Both the position numbers and the translations under genes were made by a program. This document shows positions 9,552 to 17,803 of a stretch of 64,000 bases of DNA, piece by piece; position 1 is the stretch's first letter, and each line of letters begins with the position of its first letter. Location: the NCBI RefSeq assembly GCF_019977395.1, contig NZ_AP024660.1:3596001-3660000 (forward strand), written 5' to 3'. The notes beneath the pieces are model-generated. The model did not search any database. It was not told the DNA's origin and saw nothing but the letters and a program-made list of their open reading frames with translations. Source of the DNA: Arthrobacter sp. NicSoilC5 (GTDB taxonomy: Bacteria > Actinomycetota > Actinomycetes > Actinomycetales > Micrococcaceae).

Positions 9552-9593
9552 TCCCCGGCGTAAGACCTCGCAAAGCTCGGTCGACGCCGGGGA
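9552..9593. promoter_or_regulatory. Hairpin in the aceA-aceB intergenic region
   Basis: TCCCCGGCGT (9552-9561) and ACGCCGGGGA (9584-9593) are perfect 10-bp arms. Inside the 22-nt loop a second stem (GACC 9564-9567, GGTC 9579-9582) is possible. It lies 90 bp upstream of aceB and may be a terminator, processing site or leader element. Confidence 0.5.
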
Positions 9594-9678
9594 CAGGGCC
9601 CCTTTACGCACGCTTCCGGATTCCCCCTCCCGGCCCGCGACGGTCACGCTTGGGCGAGTGCCGCCGTCGTGCCTCTTC

Positions 9679-9702
9679 GGTGAGCGAAGCGAACGGCTCA
9701 CC
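9679..9702. terminator. Hairpin just downstream of aceA
   Basis: GGTGAGC (9679-9685) and GCTCACC (9696-9702) form a 7-bp stem with a 10-nt loop, 16 bp past the aceA stop. No U-tract follows on the minus strand, so termination would be weak. Confidence 0.4.
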
Positions 9703-9717
9703 TTGGGCGCCGGGGGA

Positions 9718-11034
9718 TTAGTGGAACTGTCCCTCTTCGGTCGATCCGACCAATGCGAGGGTCGACGCGTTCGGGTTGAGCGCCGTGGAGATGGTGTCGA
9801 AGTAGCCGGTGCCGACTTCGCGCTGGTGCTTGGTTGCGGTGTAGCCGCGGGACTCGGAGGCGAATTCCTTTTCCTGCAGTTCGACGTAGGCGCTCATGCC
9901 TTCACGGGCGTAACCGTGGGCGAGGTCGAACATCGAGTAGTTCAGGGCGTGGAAGCCGGCCAGGGTGATGAACTGGAAGGTGAAGCCCATGGCGCCGAGT
10001 TCACGCTGGAACTTGGCGATGGTGGCGTCGTCCAGGTGCTTGCGCCAGTTGAACGACGGCGAGCAGTTGTAGGAGAGCATCTGGTCCGGGAACTCGGCCT
10101 TGACGGACTCGGCGAACTTGCGGGCAAGCTCCAGGTCCGGGGTGCCGGTTTCCATCCAGATGAGGTCGGAGTAGGGGGCGTAGGCCTTGGCTCGGGCGAT
10201 GCAGGGTTCGATGCCGTTGCGGACCTTGTAGAAGCCCTCGGCGGTGCGCTCGCCGGTGATGAATTCCTGGTCGCGCTCGTCGACGTCGGAGGTGATCAGG
10301 GTGGCGGCCTCGGCGTCGGTGCGGGCGATGACGACTGTGGGGGTGCCGGCGACGTCGGCTGCCAGGCGGGCGGCGTTCAGCGTGCGGACGTGCTGCTGGG
10401 TGGGGATCAGCACCTTGCCGCCGAGGTGGCCGCACTTCTTTTCCGAGGCGAGCTGGTCCTCCCAGTGAACACCTGCTGCACCGGCCTGGATCATGGATTT
10501 CATGAGTTCGTAGGCGTTCAGCGGGCCGCCGAAGCCGGCCTCGGCGTCGGCGACGATCGGGACCAGCCAGTCCTCAACGGTCTGGATGCCTTCGGAAAAT
10601 TCGATCTGGTCTGCCCGGAGCAGGGCGTTGTTGATGCGGCGGACCACGGTGGGGACGGAGTTGGCCGGGTAGAGGGACTGGTCCGGGTAGGTGTGGCCGG
10701 AGTTGTTGGCGTCGGCAGCTACCTGCCAGCCGGAGAGGTAGATGGCGCGCAGGCCCGCCTTGACCTGCTGGACGGCCTGGTTGCCGGTGAGGGCGCCCAA
10801 GGCGTTGGTGTAGCCGCCGGTCTTGTGCTCCTCGGTGAGCTGCTTCCACAGCTTTTCGGAGCCGCGGCGGGCCAGGGTCTGCTCTTCGGTGACGCGGCCG
10901 CGGAGGCGGACGACGTCGGAGGCTGAGTAGTCACGGGTCACACCTTCCCAGCGGGGGTTGGCGGCCCACTCGAGCTCCAGGGCGGCGGCCTGCTCTTCGG
11001 GCGTCTGCTGGGTGGGCTCAAATGCTGCAGTCAT
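9718..11034 (-). CDS. aceA: Isocitrate lyase
   Basis: A 438-residue enzyme cleaving isocitrate to glyoxylate and succinate, the first step of the glyoxylate shunt. The signature [14 protein letters not shown] carries the catalytic cysteine (about residue 199). The sequence is the compact bacterial form. ATG 11034 ([15 protein letters not shown]) follows AAGGAG. It is divergent from the ramB-like regulator and upstream of aceB, the arrangement expected if RamB controls the shunt. The 5' leader contains a two-tier hairpin (11057-11109) ending about 23 nt before the start. Confidence 0.97.
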   Translation of the reverse strand: MTAAFEPTQQTPEEQAAALELEWAANPRWEGVTRDYSASDVVRLRGRVTEEQTLARRGSEKLWKQLTEEHKTGGYTNALGALTGNQAVQQVKAGLRAIYLSGWQVAADANNSGHTYPDQSLYPANSVPTVVRRINNALLRADQIEFSEGIQTVEDWLVPIVADAEAGFGGPLNAYELMKSMIQAGAAGVHWEDQLASEKKCGHLGGKVLIPTQQHVRTLNAARLAADVAGTPTVVIARTDAEAATLITSDVDERDQEFITGERTAEGFYKVRNGIEPCIARAKAYAPYSDLIWMETGTPDLELARKFAESVKAEFPDQMLSYNCSPSFNWRKHLDDATIAKFQRELGAMGFTFQFITLAGFHALNYSMFDLAHGYAREGMSAYVELQEKEFASESRGYTATKHQREVGTGYFDTISTALNPNASTLALVGSTEEGQFH

Positions 11035-11056
11035 CGTTGATCTCCTTGATTGAGCT

Positions 11057-11109
11057 CCGGATGGAGTAGGTGGGAACCGCGTCGTTGAGGTTCCCACCGG
11101 CTTATCCGG
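11057..11109 (-). promoter_or_regulatory. Structured 5' leader of aceA (two-tier inverted repeat)
   Basis: GGTGGGAACC (11069-11078) and GGTTCCCACC (11089-11098) are perfect 10-bp arms with a 10-nt loop. Outside them, CCGGAT (11057-11062) pairs with ATCCGG (11104-11109), leaving a nearly symmetric internal loop of 6 and 5 nt. The base of the structure is about 12 nt upstream of the aceA Shine-Dalgarno. It could be an RNA control element, an mRNA stabiliser or an operator in DNA form. Confidence 0.6.
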
Positions 11110-11116
11110 TGCGGTG

Positions 11117-11184
11117 TTTCTTTCCGTGACAACTACTTTTCAGCACTTTCAACCCCCTTTCTAGACAAAAAGTCTGGAAAGAAA
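11117..11184. promoter_or_regulatory. Nested inverted repeats in the aceA-ramB promoter region
   Basis: TTTCTTTCC (11117-11125) has a perfect complement at 11176-11184, next to the ramB start. Within it, TTCTAGAC (11159-11166) and GTCTGGAA (11172-11179) form 8-bp arms with one mismatch and a 5-bp A-tract spacer. These are candidates for autoregulation by the divergent regulator. The sequence is not an obvious copy of the published Corynebacterium RamB site. Confidence 0.4.
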
Positions 11185-12695
11185 TGCACTTCTTCACGTA
11201 TTCTTCAGAAATGTCACCTTCAAGCTGGAACAGGGACGTTTCCCAGCCGCCGTCAGCCGCCGCAGCGGAACTGGACGTCATCGCGCTGGGCCGCCGCGTC
11301 CGCCATCTCCGCAAACAAGCCGGGCTCACGCTCGATGACCTGAGCGCCGCCGTCGGCACCGCCCCCAGCCAGCTCAGCCTGATTGAAAACGGCAAACGCG
11401 AGCCCAAACTGACGCTGCTGCAGCACCTCGCCGGCGCCCTGAACGTCAGCATCGACCAGCTGCTCGGGGCCGAGCCGCCCAGCCGCCGCGCCGCCCTCGA
11501 AATCGAGCTGGAACGCTACCAGCGCGGGCCGCTGTACGAATCGCTGAACCTGCCCAAAATCCGCATCAGCTCGCGGCTTCCACTGGATGTGCTGGAAGCC
11601 CAGGTGGGGCTGCTGCACGAGCTGGAACGGAAGATGAACGAGCAGGTGGCCACCCCGGAAGAAGCCCGGCGCGCCAACGGCGAACTGCGGGCCATGATGC
11701 GGGAGCGCGGCAACTATTTCCCGGAGTACGAGGCCGAGGCGCAGAAGGTCCTCAAGGAGGTGGGTTACACCACCGGCCCGCTGAGCCAGCACGTCATCGC
11801 GGACATCGCCGAGCACCTCGGATTCACCCTGCACCACGTGGGGGATCTGCCGCATTCCACCCGTTCCGTGACGGATTTGAAGAACCGCAAAATTTACCTG
11901 ACGCAGAGCCAACGGCAGGACCACGACCCCCGCTCGGTGCTGCTGCAGGCCCTGGGCCACTACGTCCTGGGCCATGAAACGCCCAAGAACTACGGTGACT
12001 TCCTGGCCCAGCGGGTAGCCACCAACTATTTCGCCGCCGCCCTGCTCCTGCCCGAGCAGGCAACCGTCGAATTTCTGCAAAAAGCTAAAGCAGCCAAGGA
12101 AATCGCGGTCGAGGACATCCGGGACGCCTTCGCAGTGTCCTACGAGACGGCAGCCCACCGGTTCACCAACCTGGCCACGAAGCATCTGGGCATCACCACA
12201 CATTTCCAGAAGACCCACCAGAGCGGCATCATCTACAAGGCGTACGAGAATGACGGCGTGAACTTCCCGCAGGACCACACCGGAGCCATTGAGGGCCAGC
12301 CGTCGTGCAAGGCCTGGACCTCCCGTGCCGTGTTCGATGTGCCGGACAAGTTCAGTGCCTACAGCCAGTACACCGATACGCCGTCGGGCACGTACTGGTG
12401 CACCGCCCGCACCGAGCGGTCCGCCAGCGGCGAATTCTCGCTCAGCATTGGCGTGCCGTACCAGCACGTGAAGTGGTTCCGCGGGCGGGAAACCAGCGCA
12501 CGGGCCAGGTCCAACTGCCCGGATCCCAACTGCTGCAAGCGGCCGCCTGCCGAACTGACCAACCAGTGGGCCGGGAACGCCTGGCCGTCCGCGCGTGCGC
12601 ACTCGCACCTGCTGGCCGCGATGCCGCCCGGAGCTTTCCCCGGCGTGGATGAGACCGAGGTGTACAGCTTCCTGCAGGCCCACTCCGGCTCATAG
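11184..12695 (+). CDS. ramB: RamB-type XRE transcriptional regulator of acetate metabolism
   Basis: A 503-residue protein with an XRE helix-turn-helix (about residues 30-90, LTLDDLSAAVGTAPSQLSL), a central ImmA/IrrE-like domain and a C-terminal cysteine-containing domain (NCPDPNCC). This is the RamB architecture, known in Corynebacterium to control aceA, aceB and acetate activation. The IrrE-like zinc site HExxH is replaced by QALGH, so protease activity is unlikely. ATG 11184 is taken; ATG 11211 is also possible. Its divergent position next to aceA supports the assignment, but the regulation here is inferred. Confidence 0.85.
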   Translation: MHFFTYSSEMSPSSWNRDVSQPPSAAAAELDVIALGRRVRHLRKQAGLTLDDLSAAVGTAPSQLSLIENGKREPKLTLLQHLAGALNVSIDQLLGAEPPSRRAALEIELERYQRGPLYESLNLPKIRISSRLPLDVLEAQVGLLHELERKMNEQVATPEEARRANGELRAMMRERGNYFPEYEAEAQKVLKEVGYTTGPLSQHVIADIAEHLGFTLHHVGDLPHSTRSVTDLKNRKIYLTQSQRQDHDPRSVLLQALGHYVLGHETPKNYGDFLAQRVATNYFAAALLLPEQATVEFLQKAKAAKEIAVEDIRDAFAVSYETAAHRFTNLATKHLGITTHFQKTHQSGIIYKAYENDGVNFPQDHTGAIEGQPSCKAWTSRAVFDVPDKFSAYSQYTDTPSGTYWCTARTERSASGEFSLSIGVPYQHVKWFRGRETSARARSNCPDPNCCKRPPAELTNQWAGNAWPSARAHSHLLAAMPPGAFPGVDETEVYSFLQAHSGS

Positions 12696-12696
12696 G

Positions 12697-12931
12697 AACG
12701 CCCCATCACATCCTGCCGGTTTCCTCCCGACGCCCCATCACCTCCCGCCGGTTTCCTCCCGACGCCCCATCACTTTCCTGACGAAAGTGATCGGGCGTTT
12801 GGGAATAAGCCGCCAAAGGTGATGGGGCGTTTGGGGTTCAAGCGGCAAAAGGTGATGGGGCGTTTGGGTGTACGCCGCCAAAAGTGATGGCGCGTTGCTG
12901 GATTAAGTGCCGAAAGTGATGGGGCGTTGGG
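12697..12931. repeat. Repeat array B: three forward and five reverse units, ~32-bp period
   Basis: Forward units GACGCCCCATCAC start at 12697, 12729 and 12761. Reverse units of the form AAAGTGATGGGGCGTTTGGG start at about 12783, 12814, 12846, 12879 and 12911. Spacing is 31-33 bp throughout. The third and fourth units face each other and can pair as a roughly 16-bp stem with one mismatch. The array fills the whole gap between two convergent genes; its last unit ends at 12931, directly against the TAXI protein stop codon. Positions between cores are not conserved. Confidence 0.88.
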
Positions 12932-13948
12932 TCAGCCGTGCAGGGTCCGGTAGGCTGCCGCGGCGGCGGGGTGCAGCGGAATCCCGGCGGTGTTGATGAG
13001 GCTCTCCGCGCTGAGGAACTGCACGCCCAGGGTGGACTGGGGGATGAGTTCGCCGGCGTTGTGCACCAGCAGCTGGACAGTGCGCTCCACGGTGGCGGCG
13101 TCCAGGTCCCTGCGGCAGAGCAGCAGGTTGGGAGCACCCACCGTCCATACCGCAGGTATGTCGGGATAGCTGCCTTCCGGTATCAGGACCCGGTCGTACA
13201 TCCCGCCGTACCTCCGCCGCAGTTCCGGCAGCAGCGCGGACAAATCCAGCAGTCCGAGCGCCACGTCCTGCTGCGCGCTGGCGATGGCCGCAGTGGGCAC
13301 GCCGCCGGACCAGAACAGGGCATCCACGGTCCCCGCCTTCAGCGCCGCGATGCCGTCATTCAAGCCAAGACGTTCGACGGCGGCAGTTCCGGCGGAGGGC
13401 GCCGCGGCATCCGCGGAGGTGCCCAGGCCCGCTGCTTCCAGCAGCCGGGGAGTGGTAAGCGAGGTCCCCGACCCCGGCTGGCCCACGGCGACCCGCCGCC
13501 CCGCCAGCCCGGAAATGTCCCGGATCCCGCTGTCCTTCCGCACCACGCAGTGGACGTAGTTTTCGTAAACCTTCCCGATGGCGGCGATCTCCGCTCCGTC
13601 CCCGCCCGCCTGGCCGGCGGCATCGGCCAGGGCCACAGCAAAGTCCGCCCGGCCCGCCCGCAGTTCCGCGATGTTGTCCAGGCTTCCGCCGGTGGCCACG
13701 GCCCGGGCATGGCCCGCTACGCCGTGGCGTTCAAGCGCCGCGGCCAGCAACGTTGAGAACTCGAGGTAGAAGCCGCCGGGTTCGCCGCCGGCCACCACCA
13801 GGTTCTCCGGCCGGTCGCCTCCGGTGCACGCATTGAGGGCAGGCGGCAGGCATGCTGCGAGTCCGACGGCGAAGGTCCACTTGAGCGCGGACCGTCGCGG
13901 CGGCAGGGAGACAGGGGGGCCCGGGGCAAGCGTTTCACGCATTGGCAT
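12932..13948 (-). CDS. TAXI-family solute-binding lipoprotein without a TRAP permease
   Basis: A 338-residue periplasmic-binding-type protein of the TAXI group, which usually delivers organic acids to TRAP transporters. The N-terminus has a twin-arginine-like RRSALKW (residues 18-24) and a lipobox LNAC with Cys41, so it is probably a Tat-exported lipoprotein. The binding core starts NLVVAGGEPGGFYLEFSTLL. No TRAP membrane subunit is present in the window. It overlaps the histidine kinase gene by 14 bp; ATG 13948 is placed 5 nt after AGGAG inside the kinase end. This implies coupled translation and a sensing role with the kinase. Confidence 0.85.
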   Translation of the reverse strand: MPMRETLAPGPPVSLPPRRSALKWTFAVGLAACLPPALNACTGGDRPENLVVAGGEPGGFYLEFSTLLAAALERHGVAGHARAVATGGSLDNIAELRAGRADFAVALADAAGQAGGDGAEIAAIGKVYENYVHCVVRKDSGIRDISGLAGRRVAVGQPGSGTSLTTPRLLEAAGLGTSADAAAPSAGTAAVERLGLNDGIAALKAGTVDALFWSGGVPTAAIASAQQDVALGLLDLSALLPELRRRYGGMYDRVLIPEGSYPDIPAVWTVGAPNLLLCRRDLDAATVERTVQLLVHNAGELIPQSTLGVQFLSAESLINTAGIPLHPAAAAAYRTLHG

Positions 13949-15386
13949 CACCACTCCTGGTGCCCGGAAGCAGCTGATCAGAAGCTGGAGCGGGAAACTC
14001 TATCCGGGCCGCGAGCCCATGCGGAGCCGCTTCGGCCAGCACCAGGCGGCCACCGTTGGCCGCGGCAAGCTGGCCCACGATCGTCATGCCCAGCCCGGTC
14101 CCGGGAACCGACGAATGCTGCGGGGACCGCCAGAATCTGGTGGCAGCCGCGGCGCGCTCCGGGGCAGGAAGCCCTGGACCGTCGTCGGAAATCTCCACCA
14201 CCACCGCGCCGCCCTCCATCCGGACCGTGGCCGTCACGGTGGCACCGGGGGCGTACTTGAGGGCGTTGTTGAGGAGCTCGGCCGCCATCTGGGCCAGCTC
14301 CGCCGGGTGGCAGGAAACCAGTGCCGGGGGCTGTGGCGCCGGAGCAAGGACCAGCTTGCAGCGTGCCTGTTCTGCCAGCGGTGCTGCCCGCTCAATCTCC
14401 CCCTGGAGGACCGGGAAAGGGTCCACAGGATCCGGCGCGGGGAAGCCTTCCATGCTGCCGGCAGCCCGGAGGTACCCCTCGGAGGCCCGGTGCTCCGCGG
14501 CGGCGAGTCTCAGGACGCCGTCCAGGATCTCCTCCACCCGGTCCAGTTCCGCCATGGCGCGCTCGGCGGCATCGTGTTCACGGGCCGTCTTCAGTTCCAG
14601 CTGCAGCAGGTCCAGCCGAAGCCGGAGGGCCCCCACGGGGTTGCGCAGCTGGTGTGACGTGTCCGCTATCAGCTGCCGCTGCGCTGCCATGCTGGCGCTC
14701 ACGGTCCGGGCCATCACGGTGAAGGACCGGCTCAATTCCCGCAACTCCGGTGGCCCGTCCTCCGGAAGGCGTCCCGCCCGGCCGGTGCTTTCCAGTTCGT
14801 GCACCGCCGAGTTGAGCCGCTGGACGGGCCGGAGGACCCACCCGGTGACCCGGGCCGCACCCAGCAGGAGCACGGCGGCAAGGGCAAGCGCAGCCACCCC
14901 CACCGCGAGCCACCGTTCCCGGAGCTTCTGCTGCGCGGTGCCGGCGTCCACGTCCAGCACCACGGCGCCCAGGACCTGGCTGGCGCTGCCGAAGGGCCGG
15001 AAGATCACCCGGGAGCCGGAACCGAAAGGTTCCAGTGGTTCCAGGGCGGTGTTGCTGACGTTCAGCCGGGCCAGGGACAGCGCGTCCTGCACGTCGGACC
15101 GGCCGGTATCAAGGTCCCCGGAATGAAGGGTGGCCTGCTGCACACGCACCACGATCCCTTCCCCGTACAGCCCGGAGTACGTGTCCATCTCCCGCTGCAG
15201 CCGCGCCGTGTCCCCGTCGGCGGAGGCGTCGAACGCCACCTGCGCCAGACGGTTCAGGGACGCCGCCCGGTTGATCTGCAGCTCCTGGGTCAGCTCGCGG
15301 GACGCGGAGGTGAGGATGGTGCCCGAGATCAGAAAGACCACCACCAGGCAGAGCACGCTGAGGACGCCCAGCACCCGCAGCCTCAT
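13935..15386 (-). CDS. Sensor histidine kinase
   Basis: A 483-residue membrane kinase. A first membrane helix (about residues 5-28) and a second (about 160-185) bracket an extracellular sensor domain. A HAMP-like linker follows, then an H-box (DTSHQLRNPVG, His near 242), an N-box (LLNNALKYAP), and G-boxes (SDDGPGLP, GTGLGM). ATG 15386 overlaps the response-regulator stop by 4 bp (ATGA), so translation is coupled. The longer frame to 15518 runs inside the regulator gene and is rejected. Its likely signal is an organic acid captured by the TAXI lipoprotein encoded next. Confidence 0.93.
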   Translation of the reverse strand: MRLRVLGVLSVLCLVVVFLISGTILTSASRELTQELQINRAASLNRLAQVAFDASADGDTARLQREMDTYSGLYGEGIVVRVQQATLHSGDLDTGRSDVQDALSLARLNVSNTALEPLEPFGSGSRVIFRPFGSASQVLGAVVLDVDAGTAQQKLRERWLAVGVAALALAAVLLLGAARVTGWVLRPVQRLNSAVHELESTGRAGRLPEDGPPELRELSRSFTVMARTVSASMAAQRQLIADTSHQLRNPVGALRLRLDLLQLELKTAREHDAAERAMAELDRVEEILDGVLRLAAAEHRASEGYLRAAGSMEGFPAPDPVDPFPVLQGEIERAAPLAEQARCKLVLAPAPQPPALVSCHPAELAQMAAELLNNALKYAPGATVTATVRMEGGAVVVEISDDGPGLPAPERAAAATRFWRSPQHSSVPGTGLGMTIVGQLAAANGGRLVLAEAAPHGLAARIEFPAPASDQLLPGTRSGDANA

Positions 15387-16054
15387 CCGGAAGCCGCCTC
15401 CACCCGGTACCCCACCCCACGGACGTTGATGATGAAGCCGGGTTTCTGCAGTTTTGCCCGCAGCCCGGTGAGGTGGACGTCCAGGGACCGGGAGGAAGCC
15501 AGGAAGGCGTCGCCCCACAGCGCGTCAAGGATTTGTTCCCGGGTCACCACCGAGCCGGCGTGGCGTGCCAGCAGCGCGAGGAGCTCGAACTCCGTGGCGG
15601 TCAGGGCGAGCGGCGAACCTGCTTTGGAAGCGGTGCGGCGGTTCAGGTCGATCGCCACGTCATCCAGCACGATGACGTGCTCCTGCGGGGTGCCGCCGCC
15701 ACGGCCCGCCCGCCGCGTCACCGCTTCGATCCTGGCGAGCAGTTCCACCAGCTTGACCGGCTTGACCAGGTAGTCGTCCGCGCCGGAACGCAGCCCGAGC
15801 ACCACGCTGCGTTCGTCGTCCCGTGCGGTCAGGATCAGGATGGGGACATCGGTGACCTGGCGCAGTTTGCGCAGCACCTCCAGCCCGTCCATGTCCGGCA
15901 GGCCGAGGTCCAGGAGGATCACCTGGAAGTTCCGGTGGGACAGCAGCGCATCAGCGCCCCGCGCCAGCCGCTGCGGGTGGTGTCCGGCGCTTTCGACGGC
16001 GGCGGTGAGGGCGCCGGCCATGGCGTCGTCGTCCTCGACGATCAGCACGTCCAT
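15383..16054 (-). CDS. OmpR/PhoB-family response regulator
   Basis: A 223-residue two-component regulator. The receiver domain has acidic residues in VEDDD, the phospho-acceptor Asp49 in VILLDLGLPDMDG, and lysine in YLVKPVK. A winged-helix DNA-binding domain covers about residues 120-220. ATG 16054 lies 6 nt after AGGAAG and is preferred to the in-frame ATG at 16060. It is first in the regulator-kinase-TAXI unit and divergent from the MHS transporter, its likely target. Confidence 0.93.
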   Translation of the reverse strand: MDVLIVEDDDAMAGALTAAVESAGHHPQRLARGADALLSHRNFQVILLDLGLPDMDGLEVLRKLRQVTDVPILILTARDDERSVVLGLRSGADDYLVKPVKLVELLARIEAVTRRAGRGGGTPQEHVIVLDDVAIDLNRRTASKAGSPLALTATEFELLALLARHAGSVVTREQILDALWGDAFLASSRSLDVHLTGLRAKLQKPGFIINVRGVGYRVEAASG

Positions 16055-16179
16055 GGCCATCTTCCTTGCTGCGTTTCCTGTGGTGTCCGGTTCATCCCCG
16101 CCACGTGAGATTACCGCGTGGCGCCAGGATATGCCCGACGGAGGCCGGCCCGGCCGAGACGGGACACGCAGGCAAAACC

Positions 16180-16196
16180 TAAGGAAGTGTTAGGAA
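16180..16196. promoter_or_regulatory. Candidate response-regulator direct repeats
   Basis: TAAGGAA (16180-16186) and TTAGGAA (16190-16196) are near-identical heptamers with a 10-bp start-to-start distance, one helical turn, as OmpR-family dimers bind. They lie between the response regulator and the MHS transporter, 98 bp before the transporter start. Confidence 0.5.
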
Positions 16197-16293
16197 ATGC
16201 CCCGCCACGTTGGCTGTGCGGTGGATCACCCATACCGTGGATGAGGCCCTCCGGCGTTGGAGGACGCACGTCACCACAAGGAGGAACTCACCG

Positions 16294-17688
16294 ATGAGCA
16301 CCCAACAAACCGCGCCCCTGACGGAGGCCGCCCAGACCCGGCGGGCCGTGGGCAACATCCTGAAGGGTTCCGCCGGCAACCTTGTGGAATGGTACGACCT
16401 CTACGTCTACACCGTCTTTGCCGCCTACTTCCAGGCCCACTTCTTCAACTCCAAGGATGAGCTGCAGGCGGGCCTCGAAGCGATGGCCGTCTTCTCGACG
16501 TCGTTCCTCATGCGGCCCATCGGTGCCTGGTTCTTTGGCCGGTACGCGGACCGCAAGGGCCGCAAGGCTGCCCTGACGCTCAGCGTCACGCTGATGTCGG
16601 CGGGTTCCTTCGCCATCGCCGTGCTGCCCACCCAGGACGTCATCGGACTGTGGGCCATGATCCTGCTGGTGCTCGTCCGCGTGATTCAGGGCTTCTCCGT
16701 GGGCGGCGAGTACGGAACCAGCGCCACCTACATGTCCGAGGCAGCCACCAGCAAGCGCCGCGGCTTCTTCTCCAGCTTCCAGTACGTCACCCTGATCGGC
16801 GGCCAGATGCTGGCCCTGCTGGTCCTGGTGATCCTGCAGAACGTCATGCCCAAGGGCGACCTGGGGGAGTGGGGCTGGCGCATCCCGTTCGCCATCGGCG
16901 GCGTGGCCGCCCTGGTGGTGCTGTGGCTCCGCCGCTCCATGGAGGAGACGGTTTCCGCCGAGCAGCTCGAGGCCGCCAAGACTCCCGCGGTTGCCGGACA
17001 GGCCCAGCCGGGCACCATGAAGCTGCTGTTCACGAGCTACTGGAAGCCGCTGCTGGTCTGCATCGGCATCACCCTGGGCGGCACCGTGGCGTTCTACACC
17101 TACACCAACTTCATCCTGAAGTTCATGAACGATACGTCCGGCATCGCCAAGACCGACACCTCCGTGATCAACTTCTGGGCGCTGTTCATCTTCATGCTGC
17201 TCCAGCCCGTCTACGGCATCATCTCGGACAAGGTGGGCCGCAAGCCGCTGCTGCTCTGGTTCGGCATCACCGGCGTGCTTTTCACCTGGCCGCTGCTCTC
17301 CACCCTGGCCGGCACCAAGGACCCGTTCACCGCGTTCCTGCTCATGATGGGTGGCCTGGTGATTGTCGGCGGCTACACCTCGATCAACGCCCTGGTAAAG
17401 GCTGAACTGTTCCCCGCCTCCATCCGCGCGCTCGGCGTTGGCCTGGGCTACGCAATCGCCAACTCGCTCTTCGGCGGCACCGTGCCGCTGATCGGCGCGG
17501 CCTTCCAGAAGGCGGAGCGGGAGGACCTGTTCTTCACCTACGTGACCATCGCCATCGCCATCTCACTGGTGGTCTACATCTTCGCCCTGAAGAACAAGAA
17601 GGCCACCCACCTGGACGACGAACAGGGCCACGCCTGGGAGCAGGCGCCGCAGGGTGGCGGCAAGGACAAGGACGCGCTCGGCGTCTAG
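16294..17688 (+). CDS. MHS-family MFS transporter (organic-acid/proton symporter type)
   Basis: A 464-residue major facilitator of the metabolite:H+ symporter group (related to KgtP and ProP), with about 12 membrane segments. The first-helix signature GNLVEWYDLYVYTVFAAYF and the loop RPIGAWFFGRYADRKGRK are typical. ATG 16294 follows AAGGAGG. It is divergent from the two-component/TAXI unit and probably induced by it for uptake of a di- or tricarboxylate; the exact substrate is unknown. A strong hairpin follows the stop. Confidence 0.92.
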   Translation: MSTQQTAPLTEAAQTRRAVGNILKGSAGNLVEWYDLYVYTVFAAYFQAHFFNSKDELQAGLEAMAVFSTSFLMRPIGAWFFGRYADRKGRKAALTLSVTLMSAGSFAIAVLPTQDVIGLWAMILLVLVRVIQGFSVGGEYGTSATYMSEAATSKRRGFFSSFQYVTLIGGQMLALLVLVILQNVMPKGDLGEWGWRIPFAIGGVAALVVLWLRRSMEETVSAEQLEAAKTPAVAGQAQPGTMKLLFTSYWKPLLVCIGITLGGTVAFYTYTNFILKFMNDTSGIAKTDTSVINFWALFIFMLLQPVYGIISDKVGRKPLLLWFGITGVLFTWPLLSTLAGTKDPFTAFLLMMGGLVIVGGYTSINALVKAELFPASIRALGVGLGYAIANSLFGGTVPLIGAAFQKAEREDLFFTYVTIAIAISLVVYIFALKNKKATHLDDEQGHAWEQAPQGGGKDKDALGV

Positions 17689-17719
17689 CATTCGGGCGTC
17701 CCAACGGACGCATCGCTGT

Positions 17720-17768
17720 GGAGGCGTACGACGGCGGCTGCCAGGCCGCCGTCGTACGCCTCCTTTTG
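17720..17768 (+). terminator. Strong intrinsic hairpin after the MHS transporter
   Basis: Perfect 19-bp arms GGAGGCGTACGACGGCGGC (17720-17738) and its complement (17745-17763) surround a 6-nt loop, followed by TTTTG. It terminates the transporter transcript and may also serve the minus-strand gene ending at 17804. Confidence 0.85.
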
Positions 17769-17803
17769 CGTGTGCAAAGTGAGGTATGGGGCGAGGAGCC
17801 CCT

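Noticed and set aside
12697..12931. CRISPR-like spacing of the repeat array
   Set aside because: The ~32-bp period is tempting, but the units are degenerate and occur in both orientations, spacers are only 12-15 bp, and no cas gene is present.
15387..15518. N-terminal extension of the histidine kinase
   Set aside because: It lies inside the response-regulator gene, and the ATGA overlap gives a better start.
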